Assembly: GCF_040372805.1 (NCBI RefSeq)
Contig: NZ_BAABWJ010000016.1
Span: 1 to 24,590, forward strand
DNA length: 24,590 nt
Source: Pseudoteredinibacter isoporae_A
GTDB taxonomy: Bacteria > Pseudomonadota > Gammaproteobacteria > Pseudomonadales > Cellvibrionaceae
Reading direction: 5' to 3'
Shown one piece after another: positions 7,601-15,100 of the stretch (position 1 is the first letter of the stretch; the number at the start of each line of letters is the position of its first letter). A model generated the notes under the pieces. That model saw only the letters and a program-made list of their open reading frames with translations, did no database searches and was not told the origin of the DNA. Both the position numbers and the translations under genes were made by a program.

Positions 7601-8692
7601 ATCGTTTCTTGATATCGCATTGGTCGTTTGGACTACCTCTGACAAGGCACCGGAAATTAACCCACTCAGCCTCAAGGCGACATATACCCCAATGAGTGCC
7701 GACAAAATGGCTACAATAATCAACACCAATATCGTCATATCAATACTAGAATTCAGATTGGCCATAGATGTAGTTGCGTCAACTTGCTCTTCACGAGCCG
7801 ACTCAGAAAGAATATTCTCCAAACGATCAAAGGCATCCCTCTCCATAATGTCGACCACCTGGATGGCATTAATTTTGGATTCTGGATCGTACTTTTCAAA
7901 AACCTCTTTCGCGGTAGCGTTTATCTTCTTGTAGCTCTTTCGAATTCTATCGAGATTCTTCCGATCAGTATCCGTAGTCTCCAGTGGCGCAAGAAGGTCA
8001 TAGTATTCTTGAAAACTCTCACTGTCCGCACTGAAGTTTTCAACTTCGTCCAATTCACCCGACACGTACTCATTGAGTGAAGACAACATATCACCGGTCT
8101 CATCCAGCAACTCAAGATAATATCGCAAACCGGGTACGTCATCGCCTACGGCTTCTTTAAGGTTATTCGATGCCAGTGCTTCTGCGTACTCCTCTTCCTT
8201 GAGCGTATCCAACAACACTTCAAGCTCTGCACCTACCGTATTTTCCAGTGTATCGATCGTCTTGAATGCCCACTTTTCCAGATCCGGATTGTAGGACTGA
8301 AAAACGCGTCGATTAATTTCAGTAAAATACTCGTCAATCAACGCACGAATGGAAGACAACTTTTGTCGGCTGACCGTATCATCCGACTCAAGAGGAGTGA
8401 GTTCAGCCAGAGATTCGCCAAACTTTTTGTATTCCTCTCTGAAAGCAGACACCTCGTCATCTGTTTCTCCCGCCAGATAGGTGAGTACGTTGCTGTGCAT
8501 GATACCCAACGACTTGGACATCCTCAGATACAAAAATGCGCCAGGCACATCATCGCTCTCCACGTTGTGCGAAATATTCTTGGCCCTGTCAAGAAACACC
8601 CACGCCAATGCACAAGTGATGATCAGCAAACCTATGACCAGGGCAAAACCAATCATCAGCACATCTTTAATACGGTTGGTTCTAGCAAACAT
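4607..8692 (-). CDS. Hybrid sensor histidine kinase with duplicated sensor and three receiver domains
   Basis: A membrane sensor kinase of 1361 aa from the ATG at 8692. Order by residue: membrane span 10-33; periplasmic helical region 34-317 made of two similar copies starting DDVPG at 47 and 184; span 318-341; HAMP-like linker; GAF-like domain about 420-577; coiled coil 587-652; HisKA with phospho-His662 in SHELRSP; ATPase with Asn781, DTGIG (821-825) and GGTGLGLS (850-857). Three receivers follow. The first (962-1082) has Ser1013 at the phospho-Asp position, the second (1088-1204) has Asn1137, and the third (1230-1352) is canonical with Asp1238/Asp1239, Asp1283 and Lys1335. No HPt domain is visible. 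A GTG three codons upstream is open, but AGGAGG lies right at it and 8 bases before this ATG, which decides the start. It overlaps the upstream c-di-GMP gene by 11 bases, so the two are probably co-translated. The signal is unknown. Confidence 0.93.
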   Translation of the reverse strand: MFARTNRIKDVLMIGFALVIGLLIITCALAWVFLDRAKNISHNVESDDVPGAFLYLRMSKSLGIMHSNVLTYLAGETDDEVSAFREEYKKFGESLAELTPLESDDTVSRQKLSSIRALIDEYFTEINRRVFQSYNPDLEKWAFKTIDTLENTVGAELEVLLDTLKEEEYAEALASNNLKEAVGDDVPGLRYYLELLDETGDMLSSLNEYVSGELDEVENFSADSESFQEYYDLLAPLETTDTDRKNLDRIRKSYKKINATAKEVFEKYDPESKINAIQVVDIMERDAFDRLENILSESAREEQVDATTSMANLNSSIDMTILVLIIVAILSALIGVYVALRLSGLISGALSEVVQTTNAISRNDIAHARSLLHEDNQHNSNLRHFSEFDEVRTSLVKAVDDLAVANDNNERQNWLKSGISELNRKLSGEQPLSEMAKNSVDFICEYLGAPVGFIYSFSDAESDEDDAKMSLMAHYGVVIGGDDLDRKFSFGVGEGLVGQCLLRKKIIERYLDDSERMPIVQSGIAHSNPRHIVVAPLLYEGDVEGVIELGCSGEVVTGQREFIEQIAPSLGIAMRVSKSRDAMAALLRQSQSQAETLEDQQVLLGVSNSQLKEKALELEQKQIALSEKNEFLERAQKDLERQAEELEKSSKYKSEFLANMSHELRSPLNSLLILAKMLSDNDEGNLSEKQVEYASVIHRSGRELLNIINDVLDLSKIEAGKLDVVFEELLVDELLNEIQQQYQPVANEQGLIFNVANQSDIQSFSSDPGRLRQIVVNLLSNAFKFTEKGSVDIVVESLPAGNEGCNGKTFNQDMIFFRVTDTGIGVAKEKQEDIFNAFCQEDGTTSRRYGGTGLGLSICRQLTGLLFGHIDISSTVGQGTSLYVYLPLSPNGELPATIPEESEISHQEGVSELSASPVSEAVMQTIPKQFLSDSLVNELEEVLDQERLERDSKAIDGSTSKEKRLLIIEKNPFVHASLKKQGEEAGFYVVTAFDGGKGLQLAEALVPSAILISDDETFIDGSLVLSKIKSNVKIRHIPVYVVSSENKPLDEREMALLGAVGSTIKPIDNYEMKGIIEFLSEITEDRSGNLVIFGEDEEVLIGLRDFIAADGLNVELSTDTSSVDNFNLESFHCIVLNICNQTGLDYIRDSLNDLTGRYRIPVIIHSNEPLTDAQRELVNELSSARALSPVISENSLLLETSLFLHQVTMSMPDSQREILSEQLGSSDVLAGKSLLVVDDQVSNIFALTAILEQHGIHCTIANSGREALLLLEQNNNVDLVLMDIMMPEMDGYVTMGNIRKMPNYQHVPIIALTAKSMPEDRAKCIAAGANDYITKPLDSEQLLQLLNIWLAQSVVSRPAVI

Positions 8693-10847
8693 CGACTTCA
8701 CCTCCTAATTTCCCGGCTTTCCTCTGACTCTCAGATTTCAGCCATTCTTCCATGGCTGCGCGGGAAAGCGGCCTGGACAGAAAGAAGCCCTGCAAATAAT
8801 CTGACCCTGCATTTTTCAAAAAGGCCATCTGGGCCTCAGTTTCAACCCCTTCCGAAACCACCTCTAAATTCAAGGTGTGAGCCAGATCTATGGTGGCATT
8901 GATGATTTGCTCATCCCCCCGATCATGCCCAATATCCTTGACGAAGCTTCGATCAATTTTCAAAACATTAATGGGCAAACGCCTGAGATAATTCAGAGAG
9001 CTGTAGCCGGTACCGAAATCATCGATTGAAATACTGAGGCCCATGTTCCGTACGCTTTTGAGAACCCTGGCAGACTCTTCAGCATCCTGCATCAACATGG
9101 ACTCGGTGATCTCAATTTCAACACTGCTGAAATTGAATGTGTATTTTTCTCCCATTTTCTTAAGCTGCCCAATCAGAATATCTCTGGACAGCTGTAAGGC
9201 AGATACGTTGAGGGCCAGCTTGGCTGTCGAGGGCCACAGCCCACGGCTTTCCCAATCGGATAAGGCACTCAAAGCCATGGAAAACACCTGATTGCTCATC
9301 TCAACCACCTGGCCCGTGTGTTCAGCAACTGAAATGAACTCAGTAGGCGGCACAAGCCCCCTTTCCGGGTGTTCCCAGCGAACCAGCACTTCAATTGCCG
9401 CCACGGACATGTCCTCAGCATTGAGAATTGGTTGGTAATGGCAAATTAATTGCTCCTGGCTGATGGCCTGCCGGAAATCCCGTTCCAACTGGGAGCGTGC
9501 AATAGCGCTGTCTTCTAACTCTGGACGAAACAGGGCGTAGCAGTTTCGCCCCTGGCTTTTCGCTTGATACATTGCGATATCCGCCGCCTTGATCAGCGAG
9601 TCGGCATCACGACCGTATTCCGGGAATTCGACCACTCCGACACTGCCACTGATCAGAATACTGTGATCCAAGGCCTCTATGGGCTCCTCGAAGGCTTTCA
9701 GGATCTTGGGCGCCATAACATGGCTATTGAAGTTATTGTTGATGTCTTCGAAAACCACACCGAACTCATCCCCCCCCAAACGAGCAAAGAGATCGACTTT
9801 ACGCCCAATCGACTGCAATCGTCGGCAAATCTTTTTAAGCAATTCATCCCCAACATTGTGACCAAGCTCATCATTCACTCGTTTAAAGTGATCCAAATCG
9901 ATGAACATGACGATCAGTTTGTAATTACTGCGTTGGGCTCGAGCGATTGCATTGTTCACCGATTCTTTGAAGAGAATACGATTGGGTAGGTTAGTTAAAG
10001 GATCATGAGTGGCCATGTACACGAGATTTTCCTCGTGCTTTTTGCGTTGTGTGATATCTTGAAAAATCAATACTCCACCTGAATAGACGGGCGAATCAAA
10101 GCTGCCAAAAGAGTAGCTGCAGGGAATTTTTCTTCCCTCGGAAGTCTTTACCGACGAATCCAAATTACGGAACGATACGCCATTCTCCACCGCGTCACGG
10201 ACATCATCAGCCGACCAGGCCTGACCAAAGCCTTCTTCCCGGCACACAATATCGCTCAACAACAAGCTTTCCACGGACTCTGTCTCGTGTCCCAATATCT
10301 CTTCGGCCGTAGGATTCAGAAACAAGACTTGCCCGAATTTATCGAAGACCACGATGCCGTCCTGGGAATGGCTGAGGATCAGGTTCTGCCTTTCTTCAAT
10401 TTCCTTAGACTTTCTAAGAGAAGACTCCAGGGCTTTTTTACTCCTGTACAGATCAATAAAGACGTTCACCTTAGAGAGCAGCACCTTATCGTCGATGGGC
10501 TTGCAGATATAATCAACCGCCCCCGCATCGAAACCATGATGGATATAGCTCACATCTTTAAAAATGGCGGTGATGAAAATGATTGGCATGTCCTTGGTAT
10601 TCTTATAGCGCTTGATCAGTCCCGTTGTTTGAAAGCCGTCAAGGTCCGGCATTTGCACATCCATAAGAATCAAGCAAAAATCGGAATCTTCCGCCAGGAT
10701 ATGAAGTGCTTCCATACCTGACAGCGCCTGAACAACCTCCACATCGTTGTCCAGTCCATTGATGAGCTCTTGCAAAACAAAAAGATTTTCTTCTCGATCA
10801 TCGACAATCAAAACCCTAGGCTTCAACAGGCAACTGGTATTTTTCAT
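8682..10847 (-). CDS. Response regulator with PAS, GGDEF and EAL domains (c-di-GMP turnover)
   Basis: A soluble 721 aa regulator expected to make and/or degrade cyclic-di-GMP. Residues 11-135 are a receiver (Asp16/Asp17, phospho-Asp63, Lys116). A PAS domain spans about 150-265, GGDEF about 275-440 and EAL about 450-705. The cyclase site is intact (GGDEF 358-362) and is preceded by a product-inhibition motif RxxD (Arg349, Asp352). The phosphodiesterase motif reads EVL rather than EAL (486-488). The metal and catalytic positions are kept: Asn547, Glu579, IDDFGTGYSSL (Asp609/Asp610), Lys630, SEGVE (Glu666, Glu669) and LQGF (Gln686). Both activities therefore look possible. The ATG at 10847 is chosen because the receiver begins 10 residues later; the frame is open to 10928, but that extension resembles no domain. 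The ribosome binding site (GGAA) is weak. It overlaps the hybrid kinase, its probable phosphodonor. Confidence 0.92.
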   Translation of the reverse strand: MKNTSCLLKPRVLIVDDREENLFVLQELINGLDNDVEVVQALSGMEALHILAEDSDFCLILMDVQMPDLDGFQTTGLIKRYKNTKDMPIIFITAIFKDVSYIHHGFDAGAVDYICKPIDDKVLLSKVNVFIDLYRSKKALESSLRKSKEIEERQNLILSHSQDGIVVFDKFGQVLFLNPTAEEILGHETESVESLLLSDIVCREEGFGQAWSADDVRDAVENGVSFRNLDSSVKTSEGRKIPCSYSFGSFDSPVYSGGVLIFQDITQRKKHEENLVYMATHDPLTNLPNRILFKESVNNAIARAQRSNYKLIVMFIDLDHFKRVNDELGHNVGDELLKKICRRLQSIGRKVDLFARLGGDEFGVVFEDINNNFNSHVMAPKILKAFEEPIEALDHSILISGSVGVVEFPEYGRDADSLIKAADIAMYQAKSQGRNCYALFRPELEDSAIARSQLERDFRQAISQEQLICHYQPILNAEDMSVAAIEVLVRWEHPERGLVPPTEFISVAEHTGQVVEMSNQVFSMALSALSDWESRGLWPSTAKLALNVSALQLSRDILIGQLKKMGEKYTFNFSSVEIEITESMLMQDAEESARVLKSVRNMGLSISIDDFGTGYSSLNYLRRLPINVLKIDRSFVKDIGHDRGDEQIINATIDLAHTLNLEVVSEGVETEAQMAFLKNAGSDYLQGFFLSRPLSRAAMEEWLKSESQRKAGKLGGEVDVC

Positions 10848-11019
10848 TAGATTCCAACGAGTATTTTTGATCAGCATTATTAAGACTAGACCAAAAAAAT
10901 GCCTTATGTACATCGTGGAAACGACCATCGAATGTTTTTTTCACCTCTTACTTTGCCCCCTCAACTTATGCTTAGACAGCCAATGAAAAAGAGATTACAG
11001 CGGTAACAATCACGCAATT

Positions 11020-11042
11020 GGTCATTGGAGATTCCAATGACC
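11020..11042. repeat. Inverted repeat with 10-bp perfect arms
   Basis: GGTCATTGGA and TCCAATGACC are separated by GAT. It could be an operator for the minus-strand regulator gene about 170 bases downstream. As plus-strand RNA it would be a hairpin that holds both a GGAG sequence and an ATG. No known consensus is recognised. Confidence 0.55.
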
Positions 11043-11117
11043 GAAAACGACAAACGAAACAAAACGAACGAAGAGTCTTTCAGAAAGGAGAACAGGCATG
11101 ATACAAACAGCCAAAAA

Positions 11118-11157
11118 CAAAAAAGCCCGCAACAGTTAGTGAGCGGGCTCTTTTTTT
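11118..11157. terminator. Terminator after the L,D-transpeptidase gene, T-runs on both strands
   Basis: The stem AGCCCGC / GCGGGCT (11124-11130 / 11143-11149) has a 12-base loop. On the minus strand it is followed by TTTTTTGTTTTT, and on the plus strand by CTTTTTTT. It begins about 27 bases after the transpeptidase stop, separates that gene from the c-di-GMP regulator, and could also end a plus-strand transcript. Confidence 0.8.
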
Positions 11158-11175
11158 GACTGGAAAATAAGGGGT

Positions 11176-12090
11176 TTAACCGCCCCTCTCATAGACAATT
11201 TTCCACTCGCCATTTTCCTTCTTCCAAAGCTGGCGCTTCCAACCTTTTGAACGAAAATTGCTGGAACGGTAATCCTGATAGAATTCGGCCATAACCAGAT
11301 TATCTTGCCCCGGGTATGCGTACAGCCCCAAATCCGAAAGTTTTACTCGGATAAAGCGCTTTGAACCATTCACGCGTTTTTTATAGCTGTCCCACTGCGC
11401 GAAATTCTTTTCACTATCATTGAACGCCTTGGAGTAGTTGCTCAGGTAGCGATTATGGCTCTTGGACATCCAATCTTTTCGCCAACCATCAATGGCTTGG
11501 GTAATTTCAGAACGACTGCGGGCAATGTCGTTGCTGTCTTTCCATTCCACTTTTGGCACTGAAACTACTTTGGTATAGCCCACATCAAGATACTTCTGTA
11601 CTTTGAAAATATCTTCGTTTGACAAAACAATACAACCGTCGCTATCACGCAAGGGCCGGGTTTTCTTGTCCGTTGGCTCACCATGCAACCAGATGCCCGA
11701 ACCAGTGTAACCATTCAGGCGATCCCAGGCATTGGGGTAATTCAGAGGGAAAGCCGCACGCCCATAGAAATCATCCAACTGGGCATCGGTTAAATGACTG
11801 GTGACCCGATACACCCCAATAGGGGTTTTCGCATCACCCTCGATACGTTTGTCATAGCCTTGCTTGCCAATGCTGATCGGATACTCGGCAACCTTCTTTA
11901 AACGCATGCCATTGTCTTTCTCAAAGGCATACAGGCGCCCGGTTTCCATTTCAGCAACCAGTAAATACTTGTCTTTCGCAGGCAGGTCCAAAACCGCCGC
12001 AGGCTGCAAATTGGCCAGCGCCGGCAACGCCAAACAGACAGACAACACACTCAAAACGAGTGAAAGAGATTTAGATACCACTGACTTCAT
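11176..12090 (-). CDS. Exported YkuD-family L,D-transpeptidase with C-terminal NTF2-like domain
   Basis: A 304 aa exported enzyme. Residues 1-26 are a signal peptide (cleavage near ALA-N). The YkuD catalytic domain follows, with GSGIWLHGEP (His136) and the active-site SDGC (Ser150 to Cys153). YkuD enzymes use the Cys to form 3-3 peptidoglycan cross-links, attach lipoproteins, or in some groups hydrolyse such bonds. The sequence around NYPNAWDRLNGYTGSGIWLH resembles the YafK/DpaA group, and the tail about 200-304 resembles the NTF2-like domain of Csd6-type enzymes, so a hydrolase or carboxypeptidase is as likely as a cross-linker. It lies 82 bases after rpoC with the rpoC terminator between, and has its own terminator. 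The ribosome binding site (AATAAGA) is weak. No promoter is recognised. Confidence 0.88.
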   Translation of the reverse strand: MKSVVSKSLSLVLSVLSVCLALPALANLQPAAVLDLPAKDKYLLVAEMETGRLYAFEKDNGMRLKKVAEYPISIGKQGYDKRIEGDAKTPIGVYRVTSHLTDAQLDDFYGRAAFPLNYPNAWDRLNGYTGSGIWLHGEPTDKKTRPLRDSDGCIVLSNEDIFKVQKYLDVGYTKVVSVPKVEWKDSNDIARSRSEITQAIDGWRKDWMSKSHNRYLSNYSKAFNDSEKNFAQWDSYKKRVNGSKRFIRVKLSDLGLYAYPGQDNLVMAEFYQDYRSSNFRSKGWKRQLWKKENGEWKIVYERGG

Positions 12091-12116
12091 TCTTATTGTT
12101 CACTGTTGTTTAAACA

Positions 12117-12147
12117 CAAAAAAGCCTCCATTACAGAGGCTTTTTTG
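12117..12147 (-). terminator. Intrinsic terminator after rpoC
   Basis: On the minus strand a 12-bp stem, CAAAAAAGCCTC / GAGGCTTTTTTG, encloses a 7-base loop, with the T-run forming its 3' arm. It lies 25 bases after the rpoC stop and only 26 bases before the transpeptidase start codon. The same shape on the plus strand would also terminate. Confidence 0.82.
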
Positions 12148-12172
12148 TTCTCTTTAAAACCCGGGCGAGAAA

Positions 12173-15100
12173 TTAGCTCGCGCTGGATTTCAGAGCTTCA
12201 GTCAGTGCTGCTTCGACATCTTCAGCACTTACACTGTCAACGGCGCTGGTTTCTACCTGACGCTTACGCTGACGATCTGCGTGGTAGGCCAAACCGGTAC
12301 CTGCCGGAATCAAACGACCGACAACCACGTTTTCTTTCAGGCCACGGAGGTCATCACGCTTACCAGTAACCGCTGCTTCGGTCAGTACGCGTGTTGTCTC
12401 CTGGAACGAGGCCGCAGAAATAAAGGACTCGGTCGCCAGAGACGCTTTGGTGATACCCAGCAACAATCGCTCGAACTGAGCAGGTTGTTTGCCTTCGGCA
12501 CGCAGGCGCTCATTCTCTTCCAATACACGGTTGTATTCAGCTTGCTCACCCTTCACGAAGGAGGAGTCGCCCATTGCGGTGATCTCAACTTTACGCAACA
12601 TCTGGCGAACAATCACCTCGATGTGCTTATCGTTAATTTTTACACCTTGCAGGCGGTAAACATCCTGAATCTCGTTTGTGATGTAGTTCGCCAACGCCTC
12701 AACACCTTGCAGTCGCAGAATGTCGTGCGGATTGCTTGGGCCATCAGCTACAACTTCACCTTTGGTTACCTGCTCACCCTCAAACACACCCAACTGGCGA
12801 TGCTTGGGAATCAGGGCCTCATAGTGAGTGCTGCCATCCGCTAAAGGCTGGCCGTCATTTGGTGTAATCACCAAGCGACGTTTACCTTTGGTCTCTTTAC
12901 CGAAGGAAACCGTACCGGTAATTTCAGCCAGGATAGAAGGCTCTTTCGGCTTACGGGCTTCAAACAAGTCAGCAACTCGAGGCAGACCACCCGTAATATC
13001 GCGGGTCTTCGAACCTTCCTGAGGAATACGTGCGATAACATCACCAATGCCGATGTTGTCGCCGTTGTTCAAACTCAGAATCGCTTTCGCTGGCAGTGCA
13101 TAGTGCGCAGGAACATTGGTACCCGCCAAGCACAGTTCACTACCGGACTCATCAACCAAAGTAACCGCAGGCTTCAAATCTTTACCCGCTGCCGGGCGCT
13201 CAGCTGGATCCAGAATTTCAATAGAGGTCAAACCGGTCAGATCATCCGTTTGACGACGTACAGACAGGCCGTCTTCGAAACCAGTAAAGGCCACCTTACC
13301 CGCAACTTCCGTAACAATTGGGTGTGTATGCGGATCCCATTTTGCAACAATAGCACCGCCATCAACTTCAGCACCGTCTTGTACACTGATTACCGCACCA
13401 TAAGGAATCTTGTAACGCTCACGCTCACGGCCGGTTTCTTTTTCAGCAACCGCCAATTCACCCGAACGAGATACCGCTACCAGGTTACCGTTCTCTTGGA
13501 CAACCGTTTTAATGTTGTGCAGACGAACCATACCTTCCTGCTTAACCTGAACGCTGTCTACCGCAGACGCTCGTGATGCCGCACCACCAATGTGGAACGT
13601 ACGCATGGTCAGCTGGGTACCTGGCTCACCGATGGACTGAGCAGCGATAACACCAATGGCCTCACCCTGATTCGCGCGGTGACCACGGGCCAGATCGCGA
13701 CCGTAACACTGAGAACAAATACCGTAGCGGGTTTCACACGTGATTGCAGAGCGAACGCAAACCTCATCGATGCCCATCTCTTCGATGCGCTCGATCCAAC
13801 TCTCATCGATCATGGTGCCGGCAGGCACCAGAATCTCATCACTGGCGGGACGTACAACATCACGGGCAACAACACGACCCAGGATACGATCACCCAATGA
13901 TTCGATGATGTCACCACCTTCGATCACAGGGGCCATGGTCAAGCCGAAATCAGTACCACAATCAGGCTCGGTAACGACCAAGTCTTGCGCTACATCTACC
14001 AGACGGCGAGTCAAGTAACCGGAGTTCGCGGTTTTCAGTGCGGTATCCGCCAAACCTTTACGAGCACCGTGAGTCGAAATAAAGTACTGAAGTACGTTCA
14101 AGCCTTCACGGAAGTTCGCGGTAATTGGAGTTTCAATGATCGAGCCATCTGGACGAGCCATCAAACCACGCATACCTGCCAGCTGACGAATCTGAGCCGG
14201 GGAACCACGAGCACCGGAATCGGCGTACATATAAACCGAGTTGAAGGAATCTTGCTTCTCTTCCTCACCATCTCGGTTAATCACAGTCTCCTGAGAAATA
14301 CCTTCCATCATCGACTTGGCCACCAGGTCGTTCGCTCGAGACCAAATATCGATAACTTTGTTGTACTTCTCACCAGCGGTTACCAGACCGGAGGCGTACT
14401 GGGTTTCGATTTCTTTCACTTCCGCTTCAGCGCGAGCAATCAATTCCGCTTTTTCATCGGGAATCGCAAAATCGTTCACTCCAATTGAAGAACCAGACTT
14501 GGTTGAGAAGTCATAGCCCATGTACATCAGTTGGTCAGCAAAAATAACCGTCGGCTTCAGGCCAACAATACGGTAGCTGTCATTGATGATGCGGGAGATG
14601 GCCTTCTTGACCATGGACTTGTTAACCATTTCGAAAGGCAGGCCTTCCGGTACGATTTCCCACAACAGAATTCGGCCTACCGTGGTGTCTACAATCGAGG
14701 TGCTGTGAGTCGTCTCACCATCATCACCGATAATAGCTTCGTCAATGCGAACCTTAATACGCGCCTGCAGGTCAACTTGCTTAGCGTAGTAAGCACGAGA
14801 CACTTCTTGTACATCGGAGAAGACCATGCCTTCGCCAAGCGCGTTAATGCGCTCACGAGTCATCCAGTACAAGCCCAATACAACGTCCTGAGAAGGCACG
14901 ATAATTGGCTCACCGGAGGCTGGGGACAGAATGTTGTTGGTCGACATCATCAAGGCACGCGCCTCGAGCTGGGCTTCCAAAGTCAACGGTACGTGTACCG
15001 CCATCTGGTCACCATCGAAGTCAGCGTTATAGGCCGCACAAACCAATGGGTGCAGCTGAATCGCTTTACCTTCAATCAGAACAGGCTCGAATGCCTGGAT

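Larger units (their letters stand above)
10848..11175. other. Spacer between the transpeptidase and the c-di-GMP regulator
   Basis: This 328-base gap has no convincing long gene. It contains a 23-base inverted repeat (11020-11042), a terminator hairpin (11118-11157) and, on the plus strand, a 40-codon frame (11037-11159) that starts inside the inverted repeat and ends inside the terminator's T-run. A second plus-strand start (11098) with GGAG upstream gives 13 codons. The promoter for the regulator-kinase pair should lie here, but I find no good -35/-10 pair on the minus strand. Confidence 0.5.

Noticed and set aside
10848..10928. 27-residue N-terminal extension of the c-di-GMP regulator
   Set aside because: Several upstream in-frame ATGs exist, but none has a well-spaced ribosome binding site, and receiver domains normally begin within about 10 residues of the start.
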